Made by a program: the position numbers and the translations under genes | Shown: piece after piece, positions 1-8,289 of the stretch | Layout of the letters: each line of letters begins with the position of its first letter | Numbering within the stretch: position 1 is the stretch's first letter | Notes under the pieces: generated by a model | The model's input: the letters and a program-made list of their open reading frames with translations, nothing else | The model's database searches: none | Told to the model about the DNA's origin: nothing | Assembly: GCA_031546805.1 (NCBI GenBank) | Contig: JAVBJW010000024.1 | Span: 1-29,649 of the forward strand | Source: Mesenet sp031546805 | GTDB lineage: Bacteria > Pseudomonadota > Alphaproteobacteria > Rickettsiales > Anaplasmataceae | DNA length: 29,649 bases | Direction of reading: 5' to 3'

Positions 1-180
1 TTTGCTTATCAAGTAAGTGGTGAATATGCAATGCTTAAGGCTGCATCTCAAAACGGTTGGCTGGATTATACTGAAGTGATATATGAATCCATGATTAGTT
101 TTAAACGTGCTGGTGCTAAATCCATTTTTACCTATGCAGCATTAGAAATTGCTGAGTTACTTGGGCGGTATCAGCATTGA
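1..180 (+). CDS. hemB: Delta-aminolevulinic acid dehydratase (porphobilinogen synthase), 3' end only
   Basis: This reading frame is open from the first base and stops with TGA at 178-180, giving the last 59 residues of the enzyme. HemB condenses two 5-aminolevulinate molecules to porphobilinogen in haem synthesis. The visible part begins FAYQVSGEYAMLKAA and continues through a GWLDY segment to a terminal helix ending ELLGRYQH. The VSGEYxMxKAA stretch and the C-terminal GAxxIxTYxA segment are typical of HemB. The N-terminus, active-site lysines and metal site lie outside the window. It is followed directly by IS debris, but the C-terminus looks complete, so the gene itself is probably intact. 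Confidence 0.9.
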   Translation, partial: FAYQVSGEYAMLKAASQNGWLDYTEVIYESMISFKRAGAKSIFTYAALEIAELLGRYQH

Positions 181-408
181 AATGGTATAATTTTCGAGAG
201 CTAGAGAAAGTATGCTATATGATTTAGAAAACTGGAAAGAACTTAACAAGGACTGCATTATAAACAGTCGATGAAATTTAATTATACCTCTTACATAACT
301 AAGAAAAGGTAATAGAATAAGGGGAGTATATTGGTAGAAATTCGAGTAAATAGAAAAGCTTAATAAATTCTGCGATTAACGTGAGTAAAACGAAAAGCAT
401 TCAAAATA
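181..408. other. Intergenic stretch with no recognisable gene
   Basis: This AT-rich sequence lies between the hemB stop and the first recognisable transposase codons. I see no open frame, RNA gene or clear inverted repeat. It may include the decayed 5' part of the neighbouring IS element, but I could not find its terminal repeat. Confidence 0.4.
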
Positions 409-823
409 ATGACAGAAATTTTAGCTATAGATGAAAAAAGCAGAAGAGATTTTATTCCGGTAAGAAGAAAAAACATGGAACTAAAACTCAGTTAATTGTA
501 GAAAAACAGAGCAAATATGTACGGCATTTTCAAATGGATGATTTTAGAATGAGTCGAAAGTAATCTGAAATTAGGTGTTAGCAGATGGTGGATATATAGG
601 TATACAAAGAATGCATAAAAACGCGGAATTGCCTCACAGAAAAAGGAAAAAGGAGCAGGGAACAAAAGAAAGAAAATCAGGAGCTTGCGAACCAAAGAGT
701 GGTGGTCGAAAATGTGATTTTAAAAGATTCAAAATCATCTCGGATAGATATCGAAATCGACTGAAACGTTTTGGCCTGAGGTCTATTCTTATTTCTGCTA
801 TTTATAACTTCCAATTGTTATGA
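409..823 (+). pseudogene. Decayed IS5-family transposase (remnant A)
   Basis: Pieces of a DDE transposase can be read on the plus strand in changing frames. At 435-470 one frame gives KKQKRFYSGKKKKHGTKTQ, the segment after the first catalytic Asp in one IS5-family lineage. It stops at 561-563. From about 578 another frame gives LADGGYIGIQRMHKN, holding the second Asp. Near 680-715 a third frame gives NQELANQRVVVENVI, which contains the catalytic Glu. The frame then returns to KRFKIISDRYRNRLKRFGLR and ends at the TGA of 821-823. At least three frame changes or stops make it non-functional. A few residues after the first Asp appear deleted. The family call rests on the R-x3-E-x6-K spacing and the surrounding residues. 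Confidence 0.82.
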
Positions 824-859
824 GTTTCTAAATGGGTCTTTTGATTTAATAAACTAAAA

Positions 860-961
860 CATTTCCGTATACTCGTTATGACAAACTGGATATCGCATTC
901 TTATCTTTCGTTCATCTTGATGGTATATATCTCTTGCTAAAGTAATTGTCGACAGGGCCTA
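860..961 (+). mobile_element. 3' end of a second IS5-family element (remnant B)
   Basis: On the plus strand 862-945 reads TRYDKLDIAFLSFVHLDGIYLLLK followed by TAA; this is the transposase C-terminus of the same type as the element at 9281-9958, whose C-terminus reads ITFLSFVHLAGIYLWLK. After the stop, 946-959 resembles the 9281-9958 terminal repeat, ending acagggcc where that copy has acactgcc. Both are followed by TA. Only the last ~30 codons and one end are present; the rest is lost or was removed when remnant A and B came together. It is a different lineage from remnant A. Confidence 0.72.
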
Positions 962-1171
962 GTAATTTTCTTTCTTTTATTGCACTTGCAACTACAACAA
1001 AAAAATCAACCTTTATATCACTTAATTCTACTTCTAAGCTTTTTAATTGGCTTAATAAAACCTCATCTTTTGATATTTTTTCAAACTCTTCTATTGTTAA
1101 TCCTATCATATCACGGCAATTTCTTATTTCAAATTTTGGTAACTTAAAACCATTTTTCTTTCATTCTTTTT
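960..1171 (-). pseudogene. Out-of-frame 3' remnant of the ankyrin-repeat gene
   Basis: Downstream of the ankyrin gene's stop another minus-strand frame is open from about 1158 down to 912, reading KNGFKLPKFEIRNCRDMIGL and then a helix-rich segment to KERKLLG. The frame is displaced by one base from the 605-codon gene and has no obvious start of its own except an internal ATG at 1109. The last residues (GPVDNYFSKRYIPSR) are translated from the IS end at 912-961, so they are not native. The simplest reading is that the ankyrin gene once ran further, was frameshifted near 1172, and then lost its end to IS insertion. A separate small gene starting at 1109 is possible but less likely. Confidence 0.5.
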
Positions 1172-2989
1172 TCATCTCTTTTTGCAGCAAGCCTCTTGTT
1201 GGACATTTGCATGATTAAGTTTACTATTTATGTATGCTGCTGCTGTTAGTACTCTTAGTGATAAAGGAGGTGTTGTTATGTTATCATTACAATCAACAAT
1301 ATTAACATTCCACTTTTTTTGTAAGCTATTTTCTGTTTTATTGTTGATTTGAGATCCCCCTAATATTAAGCTATAGCCTTCTGTTAAATCATCTTTATTT
1401 TCTGTTAGAAATGTTACCAGATCTCTATAAGATATATTTTGCAAACCATACCAACCATAATATCTTGATAAAGCATCAATTAGTGGTTTATTATTTCTTG
1501 TGAAAATTTCCTTCTCAATTTGATTGATCTTATAGACTATCATACCACCGTATTCCTGATATGTATCTTCTAACTCTTCTTTAAGTGTTATCTTTTGCCC
1601 TTTTCCATTTTTATGTGTTTTCTCGCTCTTACGTTTAATCCATATGTTAATTTGTTCATTAATATTGATTTCTTTTAAAAGATCATATAAAGGTTTATTT
1701 TCTTTTATTAATTTCTTAATTTCCTTTTTGCGTTCTTGCAAACATTGATTATATTCACTTCCTGCATCCGGATATACTAGTTGTCCATTTGGAGATATTA
1801 ACAATCCTTCTGATAGTAAACCTTCCAACAATTCTGGTCTCTTTGCAAGTGCTTCAGATAATTTTGACAATAATTCAGATACATCCTTAAATTTTAAGCT
1901 ATTCTCACTAATTACCATCTTTGCAGCTTCTAGCTTCGCTATATGCATTCTAATACACTTGAAAGTTCGTATATATTCTACATGACTATAGTGTGATACA
2001 ATTTCTATATTATGAATGATATCTTTATATGACATTATGCCTTTATTAATATCAGCACCATGTTTTAAGAGATATGTAATAAGATTTGCATCACTATTCA
2101 ATGCAAGATGACTAAGGACATCAACCTTACAATTTTTAGGAACAATACTTGCTCCCTTATTCAGGAAGAAGTTTATAATTTCATAAGGTTTTGTCCTTGT
2201 TCCTCTTTTTTCTAAAGCATAAAGAATAGGTGTATATCCTTTGCTATCCTCGATATTTATATCAATAGGATTAAAAAACTTTTCTACAATTTCTAAATTT
2301 TGACCCTGAGCAGCAGCGTGAAGCAGTGTATAACCATCATTAGTTCTTATATTAATATCTGCACCATGTTCTATAAGTTTGTTTACAATTTCTAAATTAC
2401 CTGTTTCAGCAGCATAATGAAGTGCTGTTTTACCACTATCAGTGGTAGCATTAATATTAACTTCTGTATCTAAAAATACTTTTATAGTTTCCCAAGAAGA
2501 ACTTGATGCAGCATAATGCAAAGGTATCAAGCCTCTTTTACTTTCAGCGTGAATATTAGCTTCAGATGCAATAAGATTTTTTACAATTTCTATCTTACCT
2601 CTTGCAGTAGCAGCATGAAGTGGTGTTAAATCACCCCAGCCTTTAACATTGACATCAACATCATGTTTTAAAAATATTTCTACAGCTTCCCAAGAGGATG
2701 CCTCATATGCATTCGTCATATAAGGTCCTGCAGCATGGTGGATTGGCATATTACCATTACTGTCTCCAGCCATAGGGTCAGCTCCACAATCTAAAAGGTA
2801 CTGAATAACTTTTGGGTTATCATGAAAAGCAGCATAATGAAGTATTGTAAAGTTACAATTATAGCGTTTTCTTTCTTTAACAAGGTTTGGCTCTACATTC
2901 AAAATAAGCTCTATTTGTTGTATTATTTCTTCTTCTATTAGTTGCTTGTTTTCAACTAAAGCTATTAATTTATCAAAGTTTTCTGTCAT
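1172..2989 (-). CDS. Ankyrin-repeat protein, candidate host-interaction effector
   Basis: The protein has 605 residues and no signal peptide or membrane span. A short helical N-terminus (1-45) precedes about eight ankyrin repeats between residues 46 and 316. They show the TPLHxAA core (for example LTPLHAATARGKIEIVKNLI near 121-140 and TALHYAAETGNLEIVNKLI near 188-206) and GADIN turns. Two repeats carry extra residues (PYMTNAYEASSWE near 89-101; SSSSWE near 162-167). The C-terminal half (about 320-605) is charged, helical and unlike ankyrin; I do not recognise it. Ankyrin proteins mediate protein binding and are abundant in Wolbachia, where many are suspected secreted effectors; that role is inference here. 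It is transcribed away from the RND gene. Its 3' end is followed by an out-of-frame remnant and IS debris, so the present C-terminus may be shortened. Confidence 0.9.
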   Translation of the reverse strand: MTENFDKLIALVENKQLIEEEIIQQIELILNVEPNLVKERKRYNCNFTILHYAAFHDNPKVIQYLLDCGADPMAGDSNGNMPIHHAAGPYMTNAYEASSWEAVEIFLKHDVDVNVKGWGDLTPLHAATARGKIEIVKNLIASEANIHAESKRGLIPLHYAASSSSWETIKVFLDTEVNINATTDSGKTALHYAAETGNLEIVNKLIEHGADINIRTNDGYTLLHAAAQGQNLEIVEKFFNPIDINIEDSKGYTPILYALEKRGTRTKPYEIINFFLNKGASIVPKNCKVDVLSHLALNSDANLITYLLKHGADINKGIMSYKDIIHNIEIVSHYSHVEYIRTFKCIRMHIAKLEAAKMVISENSLKFKDVSELLSKLSEALAKRPELLEGLLSEGLLISPNGQLVYPDAGSEYNQCLQERKKEIKKLIKENKPLYDLLKEININEQINIWIKRKSEKTHKNGKGQKITLKEELEDTYQEYGGMIVYKINQIEKEIFTRNNKPLIDALSRYYGWYGLQNISYRDLVTFLTENKDDLTEGYSLILGGSQINNKTENSLQKKWNVNIVDCNDNITTPPLSLRVLTAAAYINSKLNHANVQQEACCKKR

Positions 2990-3105
2990 AATAAAATACT
3001 AAATTTACAATCAATATTAATAAGAAGAAGAAATAATATAACAAATGTAGTATACGTTAATTTTTAATTATTTAAAGTATTATTTTTTATTAATTTGAAT
3101 TTAAA

Positions 3106-3135
3106 TTGTGATTTTTTAATATCTTGTTGTTATAT
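3106..3135 (+). promoter_or_regulatory. Possible sigma-70-like promoter for the RND gene
   Basis: TTGTGA at 3106-3111 and TTATAT at 3130-3135 are separated by 18 bases and lie 27 bases before the ATG at 3162. The region is so AT-rich that chance matches are likely. Confidence 0.3.
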
Positions 3136-3161
3136 TTCGTAAAAATACGACAATATTGCGT

Positions 3162-6100
3162 ATGAAAGGAATAGTTGAAATATTTATAAATCGCAACAGA
3201 GCAACTTTGTTGTTACTGATAATGATTTTTATTGTTGGTATTTACTCATACGTTCAAATGCCACGTGAGACTAATCCTGATATTCAGATGCCGATTATTA
3301 ATGTTTCTGTAAATTTACAGGGCATTTCTCCTGAAGACAGTGAACGCTTACTTGCAATTCCTATGGAAAATGAACTTAAGTCAATTCAAGGGATTGACGA
3401 GATAACTGCAGTTGCAACTGATGATCGAGCTTATGTAACGCTTAAATTTAAAGCAGGATTTGATAATAAAAAAGCTTTAGAAGATGTAAGAGCAAAAATG
3501 GATGACATACGCTCAAAATTACCAAATGAAGCAGATCACCTAACTGTACATGAAGTAAATTTAAGCTTGTTTCCTGTTATAAATATTGGATTAATAGGAA
3601 ATTTGCCAGAAAGAGCGCTAAACGAAATAACACGTAACTTAAAGAATGCAATAGAATCACTGTCCAATGTTTTAAGCGTTGAAGTTGCAGGTATGCGCAA
3701 GGAAATCGTTGAAATTATAATTAAACCAAATGTATTTAACAGTTATAATTTGCAACTCGATGAAATCTTAAGAGCAATATCTCGTAATAATAGATTAATT
3801 GGAGCAGGAGTGCTAGAAGGAGACACAGGAAGATATTCGATCAAGATATCAGGCACATTTAAAGATGTAAAAGATATAATGAAAGTGCCACTGAGAGTAG
3901 AAGGAGATGCAGTTGTTACAGTAGAGGATGTGGCAAAAGTATATTATAAATTTGAAGATAGAAAAGGTTTTGCACGTATAAACGGTAAACCATGTATTGT
4001 GCTTGAAGTTTCAAAGCGTACAGGTGCAAACGTTATAGAGACGATCAATCAGGTAAAAAATTTAGTCAATAGCACGAAAGATTATTGGCCAGAAAATTTA
4101 TCTATAATCTACTCGCAGGATCAATCGGATAAGATAATAGAGATTATTGATGATTTAGAAAATAGCATAATATTTTCCGTGCTACTCATACTTATAGTTA
4201 TGATGCTTGTTATGGGCATGAGAATATCTGCATTAGTTTCCTTATCAATTCCTGGATCATTTTTACTTGGTATTATTATACTCCATTTGATGGGGATCAC
4301 ACTTAATATAGTAGTGTTATTTAGCTTAATTATGGCTGTTGGCATGCTAGTTGATGATTCAATCGTGGTAAATGAATATGCTGATAAAAAAATGATCAGC
4401 GGGCTAAGTAGAAGTCAGGCATTTAAAATGGCTGCAAGCGATATGTTTTGGCCAGTGACTTCTGCTACTTTAACAAAATTAGCTGTATTTATCCCGCTTT
4501 TATTTTGGCCAGGAACAACTGGTGAGTTTATGAAATATATACCTATCACTTTAGTTGCAACCTTAAGTAGCTCCTTGGTTATGGCTTTGATTTTTACTCC
4601 TACTTTAGGTGCTATATTTGGTATGCCATCTACAACTTCACAAAAAGAGATTGAGAGAATGAATGCGATAGATAGTGGTAGTATAGAAGAAATTAGCCCT
4701 TTTCTCAAAACTTACATTAATATTTTAAGTAAAGTCCTAGATAATCCCAAAAAATTTATTTTTATAACTATCATAACTTTAGTATCAGCAAGTATAATTT
4801 ATTTTAAGTTTGGTCCTGGTGTGGAATTTTTTCCAAATGTAGAACCAGATAACGCTCTAATTAATGTTAGAGCTAAGGGAAATTTATCAGTTAAAGAACG
4901 TGATCTTATACTTAAAGAAGTTGAAGATCATATTTTAAACATGAAAGATGAAGTAAAAATTTTCTACGCAAGATCTGGTATGTTTATGTCAAATGATGAA
5001 CCAGATGATTTGATAGCTAAAATTCAATTAGAGTTTACTAATTGGCGTTTACGGCGCAAGGCCTCTGACATAGTAGGTGATATTAGAAATCGCGTACAGG
5101 ATATTAAGGGAATAATAATTGACGTTCAAGAAGAAAAAATGGGACCACAAGGAAATAAGCCGATACAAATTAATTTAAGCTCAAGGTCTGAAGAAGCGCT
5201 AGATGCAGCATTGAAGAAAGTTTTAACACTAGCATATAAATCACCAGGACTTATAAACATTCAAGATAGCCATTCATCACCTGAAATTGAATGGGATATA
5301 GATATTGATCGTAATAAAGCTATGCGTTTTGGTACTGATATTACAATTATTGGTGAATTTATAAAAATGGTAACAAGCGGAGTTATAATTGGCAAGTATA
5401 GACCAAACAATCTTGATGAGGAAGTTGATATTATAGCTCGTTTTCCTGAAGAGAATCGTAACCTAAAGACTTTAGATAATTTATTTGTAAGTACAGCAAG
5501 TGGCCCATCTGCCATTAGCACTTTTACAAAGCGCAGTCCTCATAATAAAATTACCAGAATAAATAGAATAGATGGAATGCGAGTGCTAACGATCTCTGCT
5601 GATGTTGCCCCAGGCTATTTAGTTGATGAACGAATAAAATTTATTCAAGATTCTCTCAAAAAAGACTGGGATAAAACTGTAGCAGTTAATTTTAAAGGTG
5701 AAGCTAAAGATCAAAATGAGGCTCAAGCTTTTTTACTTAAAGCATTTATGTTGGCTATAGCACTCATGGTACTTGTACTGGTTACAGAATTCAATAGCAT
5801 TTACAATGCTTTTATTGTAATGACGGCAGTATTTTTATCTACAACATGTGTTTTTTTCAGTTTATTACTAATAAAACAAGTATTTGGAGTTGTAATGGGT
5901 GGGGTAGGAATTATCTCTCTTGCTGGAATTATAGTAAACAATAACATATTATTGATCGATTCTTTTGAGAGTAAGTTAAAACTTTATGATGTGAGAGAAT
6001 CTATTATTAGAGCTTGCATCTCTAGAATCAGACCAATATTACTCACTGTAGTTACTACAGTTCTTGGTTTATTGCCGATGATTACAAAAATCAATATTAA

Positions 6101-6254
6101 TTTTTTTAAACGCGAAATTACGTATAACGCCCCTTCAAGTCAATGGTGGGTTGATCTTTCAATAACTATAGCAAGCGGTTTGTTACTTGCCACAGTTCTC
6201 ACTTTATTTTTTACACCAGCATTGCTCTACTGCAAAAGGTATAGAAAAAAGTGA
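3162..6254 (+). CDS. RND-family efflux permease (AcrB/HAE type)
   Basis: This 1030-residue inner-membrane transporter belongs to the resistance-nodulation-division family, which exports drugs or other amphiphiles using proton influx, normally with a periplasmic adaptor and an outer-membrane channel. The first membrane span (about 15-33) is followed by YVQMPRETNPDIQMPIINV, a classic RND start. Two periplasmic loops and two blocks of spans (about 335-480 and 860-1025) follow. The fourth span has the proton-relay pair in GMLVDDSIVVNEY (D398/D399 from the ATG). In the tenth span the relay lysine of AcrB is replaced by Asn (GIIVNNNILLID). I chose ATG 3162; an in-frame TTG at 3156 is only two codons upstream. 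No adaptor or channel gene lies nearby, so partners must be elsewhere. It converges on pstB with a 12-base gap. Confidence 0.93.
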   Translation: MKGIVEIFINRNRATLLLLIMIFIVGIYSYVQMPRETNPDIQMPIINVSVNLQGISPEDSERLLAIPMENELKSIQGIDEITAVATDDRAYVTLKFKAGFDNKKALEDVRAKMDDIRSKLPNEADHLTVHEVNLSLFPVINIGLIGNLPERALNEITRNLKNAIESLSNVLSVEVAGMRKEIVEIIIKPNVFNSYNLQLDEILRAISRNNRLIGAGVLEGDTGRYSIKISGTFKDVKDIMKVPLRVEGDAVVTVEDVAKVYYKFEDRKGFARINGKPCIVLEVSKRTGANVIETINQVKNLVNSTKDYWPENLSIIYSQDQSDKIIEIIDDLENSIIFSVLLILIVMMLVMGMRISALVSLSIPGSFLLGIIILHLMGITLNIVVLFSLIMAVGMLVDDSIVVNEYADKKMISGLSRSQAFKMAASDMFWPVTSATLTKLAVFIPLLFWPGTTGEFMKYIPITLVATLSSSLVMALIFTPTLGAIFGMPSTTSQKEIERMNAIDSGSIEEISPFLKTYINILSKVLDNPKKFIFITIITLVSASIIYFKFGPGVEFFPNVEPDNALINVRAKGNLSVKERDLILKEVEDHILNMKDEVKIFYARSGMFMSNDEPDDLIAKIQLEFTNWRLRRKASDIVGDIRNRVQDIKGIIIDVQEEKMGPQGNKPIQINLSSRSEEALDAALKKVLTLAYKSPGLINIQDSHSSPEIEWDIDIDRNKAMRFGTDITIIGEFIKMVTSGVIIGKYRPNNLDEEVDIIARFPEENRNLKTLDNLFVSTASGPSAISTFTKRSPHNKITRINRIDGMRVLTISADVAPGYLVDERIKFIQDSLKKDWDKTVAVNFKGEAKDQNEAQAFLLKAFMLAIALMVLVLVTEFNSIYNAFIVMTAVFLSTTCVFFSLLLIKQVFGVVMGGVGIISLAGIIVNNNILLIDSFESKLKLYDVRESIIRACISRIRPILLTVVTTVLGLLPMITKININFFKREITYNAPSSQWWVDLSITIASGLLLATVLTLFFTPALLYCKRYRKK

Positions 6255-6266
6255 TAGTTATAAAAA

Positions 6267-7022
6267 TTAGTGATCAAGTATATATTCTTTGACCTGCAAA
6301 GATTGAGGATTTTCAAAAATCTCCTCTGTTTTTCCAATTTCAATGATTTTACCCATGTGAAAAAATACAACACGGTCAGAGAGTTTTTTTGCTTGTTTCA
6401 TTGAGTGAGTAACTATTATAATAGTAAACTTAGATTTAAGTTCAAGTATTAAGTTTTCAATTGTACTTGTAGCTACAGGATCTAATGCAGAACATGGTTC
6501 ATCCATTAAAAGCATAGTTGGTTTTACAGAAATAGCACGCGCAATGCATAAACGTTGTTGTTGTCCACCAGATAAATCTAGAGCGCTATCTTTTAGCCTT
6601 TCTTTAAGGTCTTCCCACAGGCCAACCCTAACTAAACTCTCCTCTACTATTTCATCTAACTTCTTTTTTGTTCTTACCATATTATGTAACCTTGGTCCAT
6701 AAGCGACATTATCATATATGGATTTGGGAAATGGGTTGGGTTTTTGAAAAACCATACCTACTTTTGATCTAAGTAGTACAACATCCATACCAGAACCATA
6801 GATGTTTACTCCATCTATGTTAATTTCACCAGTAATTCTACATCCGGAAACATAATCATTCATGCGATTAAAACAACGTAAAAACGTAGATTTTCCACAA
6901 CCAGATGCCCCTATAAAAGTTAGGACTTCTTTTTTGTAAATATTCAAATTTAAGCCAGATAAAACTTGCTTTGAGCTATACCATAAATTTAAGTCTTTAA
7001 TGGATGAGTATATTTGTGTCAT
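6267..7022 (-). CDS. pstB: Phosphate ABC transporter ATP-binding protein
   Basis: PstB is the cytoplasmic ATPase of the high-affinity phosphate importer PstSCAB. The 251-residue product has the Walker A GASGCGKS at 38-45, a Q-loop Gln at 93 within VFQKPNPFP, the signature LSGGQQQR at 150-157, Walker B LLMDEP at 171-176 followed by CSALDP, and the switch His at 206. QKPNPFPKSIYDNVAYGPR is characteristic of PstB among ABC ATPases. Length matches the family. It is the last gene of the ubiA-flavin reductase-dapB-pstB operon: its ATG overlaps the dapB TGA as ATGA at 7019-7022. The membrane and binding-protein partners pstA, pstC and pstS are not in the window, so the transporter genes are dispersed. 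Confidence 0.95.
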   Translation of the reverse strand: MTQIYSSIKDLNLWYSSKQVLSGLNLNIYKKEVLTFIGASGCGKSTFLRCFNRMNDYVSGCRITGEINIDGVNIYGSGMDVVLLRSKVGMVFQKPNPFPKSIYDNVAYGPRLHNMVRTKKKLDEIVEESLVRVGLWEDLKERLKDSALDLSGGQQQRLCIARAISVKPTMLLMDEPCSALDPVATSTIENLILELKSKFTIIIVTHSMKQAKKLSDRVVFFHMGKIIEIGKTEEIFENPQSLQVKEYILDH

Positions 7023-7810
7023 TTTTGTGGTTCTAAGACATTTTGCATAGAATAAAGACCTACAGGCTTGTTAGCTAACCATAATGCTGCCTTAATAGCA
7101 CCTTGAGCAAATATATCTCTATTAATTGCCCTATGACTAAGTGTTATTTGTTCCCCTTGACTGATGAGCATAACACTCTGATCAGCAATTACTCCACCTC
7201 CACGTGATACCGCAAAGCCTATACTATTTTTTTTTCTTGGATTTGATTCATCTTGAAAATAGTGGCTTATTTTAAAATCAATATTGAGACCTTTTGCTGC
7301 TGCTTTTCCCAGAGCTATAGCAGTGCCAGAAGGTGCATCTTTTTTTAGATTATGGTGCATTTCAAAAACCTCAACATCATAATCTTGACCTAAACTTTCG
7401 GCTGCCTCTTCAACAAGTTTAAGCAATAAATTAATTCCTATGCTCATATTTGCTGACCATAAAATTGGCGCTTTGTTAGCGTATTTGTTAAGGTCGACAT
7501 TTTCTATACCAGTTGTGCCACTTACTAATGGTTTTTTTAGATCAGCTGCAATTTCTAAACATTGAAGCATACAATCACGATTTGTAAAATCTATTACAAC
7601 ATCAGAATTTTTGAATAAATCAGAAATAGATTCTGTAATCTCAACTCCTATGTTAGATCCAGTATTTAAAACTAAGCCGATATCCAAACCAACATGCTTA
7701 TCTCCTAATTTAGTTACAGCACCACTAATTTCCACATTTTTATAATCTACCAGTTTATTAATAATAGACCTACCCATTCTTCCTAAGCAGCCAACAATTC
7801 CTATTTTCAT
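7019..7810 (-). CDS. dapB: 4-hydroxy-tetrahydrodipicolinate reductase
   Basis: DapB reduces the dihydrodipicolinate precursor with NAD(P)H, a step toward meso-diaminopimelate and lysine. From ATG 7810 the protein has 263 residues. It starts with the nucleotide-binding MKIGIVGCLGRMG, has VVIDFT at 71-76 and SGTTG at 97-101, and the catalytic motif EMHHNLKKDAPSGTA near 150-164, in which H152 and K156 correspond to the catalytic His and Lys. An ATG nine codons further upstream exists, but starting at 7810 gives the family N-terminus and a 4-base ATGA overlap with the flavin reductase stop. In Wolbachia diaminopimelate is thought to serve lipid II synthesis. The pathway's other genes are not here. 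Confidence 0.96.
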   Translation of the reverse strand: MKIGIVGCLGRMGRSIINKLVDYKNVEISGAVTKLGDKHVGLDIGLVLNTGSNIGVEITESISDLFKNSDVVIDFTNRDCMLQCLEIAADLKKPLVSGTTGIENVDLNKYANKAPILWSANMSIGINLLLKLVEEAAESLGQDYDVEVFEMHHNLKKDAPSGTAIALGKAAAKGLNIDFKISHYFQDESNPRKKNSIGFAVSRGGGVIADQSVMLISQGEQITLSHRAINRDIFAQGAIKAALWLANKPVGLYSMQNVLEPQK

Positions 7811-8289
7811 AATAACTTTCCTACAGTGTAATAACAACCTTCATAATATAATAAAGATTTATTATTGTCTTTGATCTTTTGTGCTTTAATCACCTCGCCA
7901 ACAATGATTTTATGATCTCCACCATCGTATTCATATTTTTTAGAGCAATAAAGATAAGACAAAACTCCTTCAAGCACAGGCATATCATATTCTGTTTTGT
8001 ATTTGATTTTATCCCAGTTTATATCTCTTGCAGCAAACATTTTTGATATAGTTTTTTGTTGATCACTTAAAATATTCACAATAAAATTACTACAAGAAGT
8101 GAAAATATCAAAACGTACAGCTTTTTTTTCTATGGAAAACAAAATCATAGGTGGGTTTAAAGATACAGAGTTAAAAGAGTTCACTGTAATACCATGAATT
8201 TGTTCTAACTTATCAAGTGTGGTTATAACTGTTACTCCAGTAGCAAAAGCACCTAAACAAGATTTAAACTGTTTTTCAGATATGCACAT
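7807..8289 (-). CDS. Flavin reductase-like FMN-binding protein
   Basis: The 160-residue product belongs to the flavin reductase-like domain family (HpaC/RutF/DIM6 type), which bind FMN or FAD and reduce it with NAD(P)H, usually for a partner monooxygenase. Visible hallmarks are FKSCLGAFATGVTVITT near 8-24, the GITVNSFNSVSLNPPMILFSI core near 33-53 and a C-terminal GDHKIIVGEV near 124-133. Its ATG abuts the ubiA stop, and its TGA overlaps dapB, so it is translationally coupled in this operon. The partner is unknown; neighbourhood with ubiA makes a role in quinone hydroxylation conceivable but unproven. Confidence 0.85.
   Translation of the reverse strand: MCISEKQFKSCLGAFATGVTVITTLDKLEQIHGITVNSFNSVSLNPPMILFSIEKKAVRFDIFTSCSNFIVNILSDQQKTISKMFAARDINWDKIKYKTEYDMPVLEGVLSYLYCSKKYEYDGGDHKIIVGEVIKAQKIKDNNKSLLYYEGCYYTVGKLL

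Noticed and set aside
492..695. Minus-strand frame rich in Phe and Leu
   Set aside because: It is the antisense of the decayed transposase at 409-823.
946..1218. A 90-codon plus-strand open frame
   Set aside because: It is antisense to the ankyrin gene end and its remnant, with no recognisable protein and no ribosome site.
1172..2989. Ankyrin gene as part of a prophage module
   Set aside because: No phage structural, tail or integrase genes lie nearby; xerC is the housekeeping recombinase.
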